Shown one piece after another: positions 36,461 through 39,346 of a stretch of 39,346 bases of DNA. The stretch is from Gemmatimonadales bacterium (lineage in GTDB: Bacteria; Gemmatimonadota; Gemmatimonadetes; Palauibacterales; Palauibacteraceae). Each line of letters begins with the position of its first letter. The stretch's first letter is position 1. The notes under the pieces are model-generated. The model made no database searches, was not told the DNA's origin, and saw nothing but the letters and a program-made list of their open reading frames with translations. Made by a program: the position numbers and the translations under genes. The DNA is taken from contig DAOVWI010000004.1 of NCBI GenBank assembly GCA_030636765.1, positions 1-39,346 on the forward strand. The letters are read 5' to 3'.

Positions 36461-37629
36461 GGGCTCTCTCCGGGCCTCACGGCCTCCGCGCCCGCCGCGG
36501 GCGTCACGCCCGCCCCACTCCCCACGTCCACCCCGAAGCCGGCGCCCATCCGTCGCGTCGGCTCCTCCTCGAGCCAGCAGCGGTCCTGGCGGACCGGACC
36601 CTCGGCGCTGCCGCGCACGAGCGGAGGCGGCTCGAAGCAACGCTCCCAGGCGTACGGGCAGCGGGGCCGGAAACGGCATCCCTCCGGCCAGGCCGCGGCG
36701 TGCGGCACGCTCCCCGGGATTTCCGCAAGCCGGGCCCGCCGCCGGTACAGCTCGGGGACGGCCTGAAGGAGGCCTTCGGTGTACGGATGCCGCGGTTCGC
36801 TGAACAGCGGAGCGACCGGGGCCTCTTCCACGATCTGGCCGCCATACATGACCAGCACTCGGTCGGCCGTTTGCGCCACAACACCCAGGTCGTGAGTGAT
36901 GAGCAGGATCGCGGTTCCCAGCTCCTCCTGCAGCGAGGCCAGAAGGCGGAGGATCTGCGCCTGGACGGTCACATCGAGCGCGGTCGTCGGCTCGTCCGCG
37001 ATCAAGAGGGCCGGGCGGGCCGAGAGCGCCATCGCGATCATCACCCGCTGCCGCATGCCGCCGGAGAGCTGGTGGGGGTAGTAGCCGTGGCGCCGCTCGG
37101 GCTCGGAGATCCCCACGCGCCCGAGCCACTCGATCGCCTTCCGCCGGATCGCGGCCGAGCGGCTCTCTCCCGAGCGCCGGCCGAACGACCCGTGCGCCCG
37201 GATCGCCTCGGACACCTGGTCGCCGACCGTGAACACCGGATTCAGGCTGGTCATCGGCTCCTGGAAGATCATGCCGATCTCGCCTCCCCGGATCTCGCGG
37301 AGCCTCCTCTCGCTCGCGCCGACCAGCTCCTCTCCTCGCAGCCGCACGCTCGAACCGGGAAGGACACGGCCCGGCGGCTCGGGAACCAGACCCAGGATGG
37401 AGAGCGCCGTGACGGACTTTCCGCAGCCCGACTCGCCGACGAGCGCAAGCGTCTCGCCTTCACGCACCTCGAACGAGACGCCATCCACGGCGCGCGCCTC
37501 CCCCCGCTCGGTCGCGAAGTGGGTGCGCAGGCTCCGCACCTCCAGGAGCGGCTCGCCCGTCACGACACGGGCCTCTCCGTCACGACACGGCGCTCGCCCG
37601 TCACGCGACGTGTCTCGGGTCGAGGGCAT
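36457..37629 (-). CDS. Oligopeptide/dipeptide ABC transporter ATP-binding protein (DppD/OppD-like); GTG at 37563 is an alternative start
   Basis: [78 protein letters not shown]-terminal oligopeptide motif [13 protein letters not shown]. Confidence 0.95.
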   Translation of the reverse strand: MPSTRDTSRDGRAPCRDGEARVVTGEPLLEVRSLRTHFATERGEARAVDGVSFEVREGETLALVGESGCGKSVTALSILGLVPEPPGRVLPGSSVRLRGEELVGASERRLREIRGGEIGMIFQEPMTSLNPVFTVGDQVSEAIRAHGSFGRRSGESRSAAIRRKAIEWLGRVGISEPERRHGYYPHQLSGGMRQRVMIAMALSARPALLIADEPTTALDVTVQAQILRLLASLQEELGTAILLITHDLGVVAQTADRVLVMYGGQIVEEAPVAPLFSEPRHPYTEGLLQAVPELYRRRARLAEIPGSVPHAAAWPEGCRFRPRCPYAWERCFEPPPLVRGSAEGPVRQDRCWLEEEPTRRMGAGFGVDVGSGAGVTPAAGAEAVRPGESP

Positions 37630-38461
37630 CGCGCAGCCCGTCGCCCACGAGGTTGAAGCTCATGACGGTGAGCACGATCGCCAGCCCCGGGAAGGTCGTG
37701 ATCCACCAGGCGTCCAGCATCGTGTCCCGGCCGGACGCGACCATGTTGCCCCAGCTGGCGGTCGGCGGCTGAACACCGAGGCCGAGGAAGCTGAGCGCGG
37801 CTTCGGCGAGGATCGTGTTTCCTATCCCCAAAGTGGCGGCGATGATGACCGGCGTCAGGACGTTCGGGAGGATGTGGCGGACGAGGATCCGGGCCTGTCC
37901 GAACCCCAGGACGCGCGCCGCCGTCACGTACTCCATCTCGCGCACGGTGAGCACCTGTCCGCGGACGATTCGGGAGGTCCCCATCCAGCCCGTCAGTCCG
38001 AGCACCAGCGTAACCAGCGCGATCGACGGCTCGAAGAGCGCCACGAGCGTGATCAGCAACACGAGCCGGGGAAAGCTCAACAGGAGATCCACGCCCCGCA
38101 TCAGCGTCGTGTCCAGCCACCCGCCCAGAAAGCCGGCGATCGCGCCCACGGCCGTTCCAATGCTGATCGCGAGCGCCACCGCCAGGAATCCTATCATCAG
38201 GCTGATCCGCGCCCCGTAGACGACCCGGCTGAAGACGTCGCGCCCGAACCGATCCGTCCCCATCGGGTGCTCGACCGACGGCGGCTGATAGCGCGTCGCC
38301 ACGATATCCGTCTGTTCGTCCGGGTCATGCGGGGCCACGAGCGGCGCCATCAGAGCCGTGAGCGCGAGCAGGACCGTGAGAAGGAGGCCCAGGACCGCCT
38401 GGCGGTGCCGCAGGAACCTTCGCCACGCCTCCCGGCGGACCGAGCGGCGACTTCCCGTCAT
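37601..38461 (-). CDS. ABC transporter permease (DppC/OppC-like)
   Basis: [27 protein letters not shown]...[67 protein letters not shown] at 38461 preferred over 38533. Confidence 0.95.
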   Translation of the reverse strand: MTGSRRSVRREAWRRFLRHRQAVLGLLLTVLLALTALMAPLVAPHDPDEQTDIVATRYQPPSVEHPMGTDRFGRDVFSRVVYGARISLMIGFLAVALAISIGTAVGAIAGFLGGWLDTTLMRGVDLLLSFPRLVLLITLVALFEPSIALVTLVLGLTGWMGTSRIVRGQVLTVREMEYVTAARVLGFGQARILVRHILPNVLTPVIIAATLGIGNTILAEAALSFLGLGVQPPTASWGNMVASGRDTMLDAWWITTFPGLAIVLTVMSFNLVGDGLRDALDPRHVA

Positions 38462-38483
38462 CGGACCCCGCTCGCCGGGCGGC

Positions 38484-39346
38484 TCATGCTCTCCGGATTC
38501 GCGGGTCGACCGCCGCGTACAGCATGTCCGCAACCAGGTTCGCCGCCAGGACCAGGACGCCGAAGAAGAAGCTGGCTGCCATCACCACCGGGTAGTCACG
38601 CCCCAGGATCGCGTTGTACAGGGCCCGGCCCATGCCCGGCCACGAGAAAACGACCTCGATCACCACGGAGCCTCCGAACAGGAGCGGCAGGTAGAGACCG
38701 AGCAGGCTCACGATCGGAACGAGCGCGTTTCGAAGCGCGTGCTTCAGTATCACCCGCCGCTCGGGAAGACCCTTCGCGCGAGCCGTCCGGATGTAGTCCT
38801 GGCCGATCACCTCCAGCATCGAGCCCCGCATGTAGCGGGCGACCCCGGCGGCGGAGGCGATCCCGAGCGCGATGGAGGGGAGCACGAGGTGCCGGGCCCG
38901 GTCGAGCAGCTTGCCCAGCGGCCCCATGAACTCGTAGCCGACGGAGGTGACCCCCGATATCGGCAGCCGCAGTGCGTCCGGGAGAGCCGGCGACGAGAAG
39001 GCGAGGATCAGCATCAGGCCCAGCCAGAAGCCCGGCATCGAGTACACGAACAGCGAGGTGAACGTGAGCACGTTGTCCAGCTTGGAGTACTGCCGGACCG
39101 CCTGAACGGCGCCCACCGCGCAACCGACTACGAATATCAGCACGAGCGACACTCCGCTCAGCACCAGGGTGTTCGGAAGCGCGTCGGCGAGGACCGCGGA
39201 AACCGGTCGGTGCTGGCCGAAGCTGTAGCCGAAGTCGCCGGTGAAGAAGGCCCGCAGCCACCGGAAGTACTGCTCATGGATGGGCCGGTCGAGCCCGAGG
39301 TTCTCGCGCATGCGATCGATGATCTCGGGGCTGACGTTCGGGTTGA
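38484..39346 (-). CDS. ABC transporter permease (DppB/OppB-like), partial (continues past the right edge)
   Basis: MRENLGLDRPIHEQYFRWLRAFFTGDFGYSFGQHRPVSAVLADALPNTLVLSGVSL...DYIRTARAKGLPERRVILKHALRNALVPIVSLLGLYLPLLFGGSVVIEVVFSWPGMGRALYNAI. The frame stays open upstream (NPNVSPEIIDRMRENLGL). Confidence 0.95.
   Translation of the reverse strand, partial: NPNVSPEIIDRMRENLGLDRPIHEQYFRWLRAFFTGDFGYSFGQHRPVSAVLADALPNTLVLSGVSLVLIFVVGCAVGAVQAVRQYSKLDNVLTFTSLFVYSMPGFWLGLMLILAFSSPALPDALRLPISGVTSVGYEFMGPLGKLLDRARHLVLPSIALGIASAAGVARYMRGSMLEVIGQDYIRTARAKGLPERRVILKHALRNALVPIVSLLGLYLPLLFGGSVVIEVVFSWPGMGRALYNAILGRDYPVVMAASFFFGVLVLAANLVADMLYAAVDPRIRRA

Noticed and set aside
36461-37129. Upstream extension of the DppF-like ORF to 37129
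   Set aside because: Frame-shifted antisense-like composition overlapping the DppD-like ATPase; a GTG/TGA overlap at 36457-36460 is the natural start.

Overview
High-GC bacterial chromosomal segment, about 39 kb and almost fully coding. The lineage looks Gemmatimonadota-like, but that is inference from gene content only. No CRISPR array, rRNA, tRNA, prophage or intact transposase was seen. Main contents: a MerR/TipAS-type regulator; VOC and DinB proteins; a two-subunit molybdenum hydroxylase; TatA/B; an HNH nuclease; PriA; a dipeptide epimerase; an M24 peptidase; a histone-deacetylase-family protein; a sigma-70 factor; a PP2C phosphatase; an HD phosphohydrolase; a RemB/DUF370-like protein; a DUF5686/BamA-like outer-membrane protein; trpDCFBA; DNA polymerase I; a cold-shock protein; an Slt-type lytic transglycosylase; a TonB-dependent receptor; an ExbB/TolQ homologue; and an Opp/Dpp-type ABC transporter running off the right edge. 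The most notable non-ORF signals are: (1) a trp attenuator not present in the ORF track, with a 31-aa leader peptide carrying WWWW, a 2:3 antiterminator and an intrinsic terminator, and possibly leaderless; (2) a ~331-bp non-coding element with 27-bp terminal inverted repeats (26/27 identical) and nested internal hairpins, plus a solo copy of its terminus elsewhere; (3) a MerR regulator whose HTH/wing appears deleted in frame between two RRT-encoding segments; (4) a strong TAG stop-codon preference; (5) a Pol I whose 3'-5' exonuclease catalytic residues appear lost.
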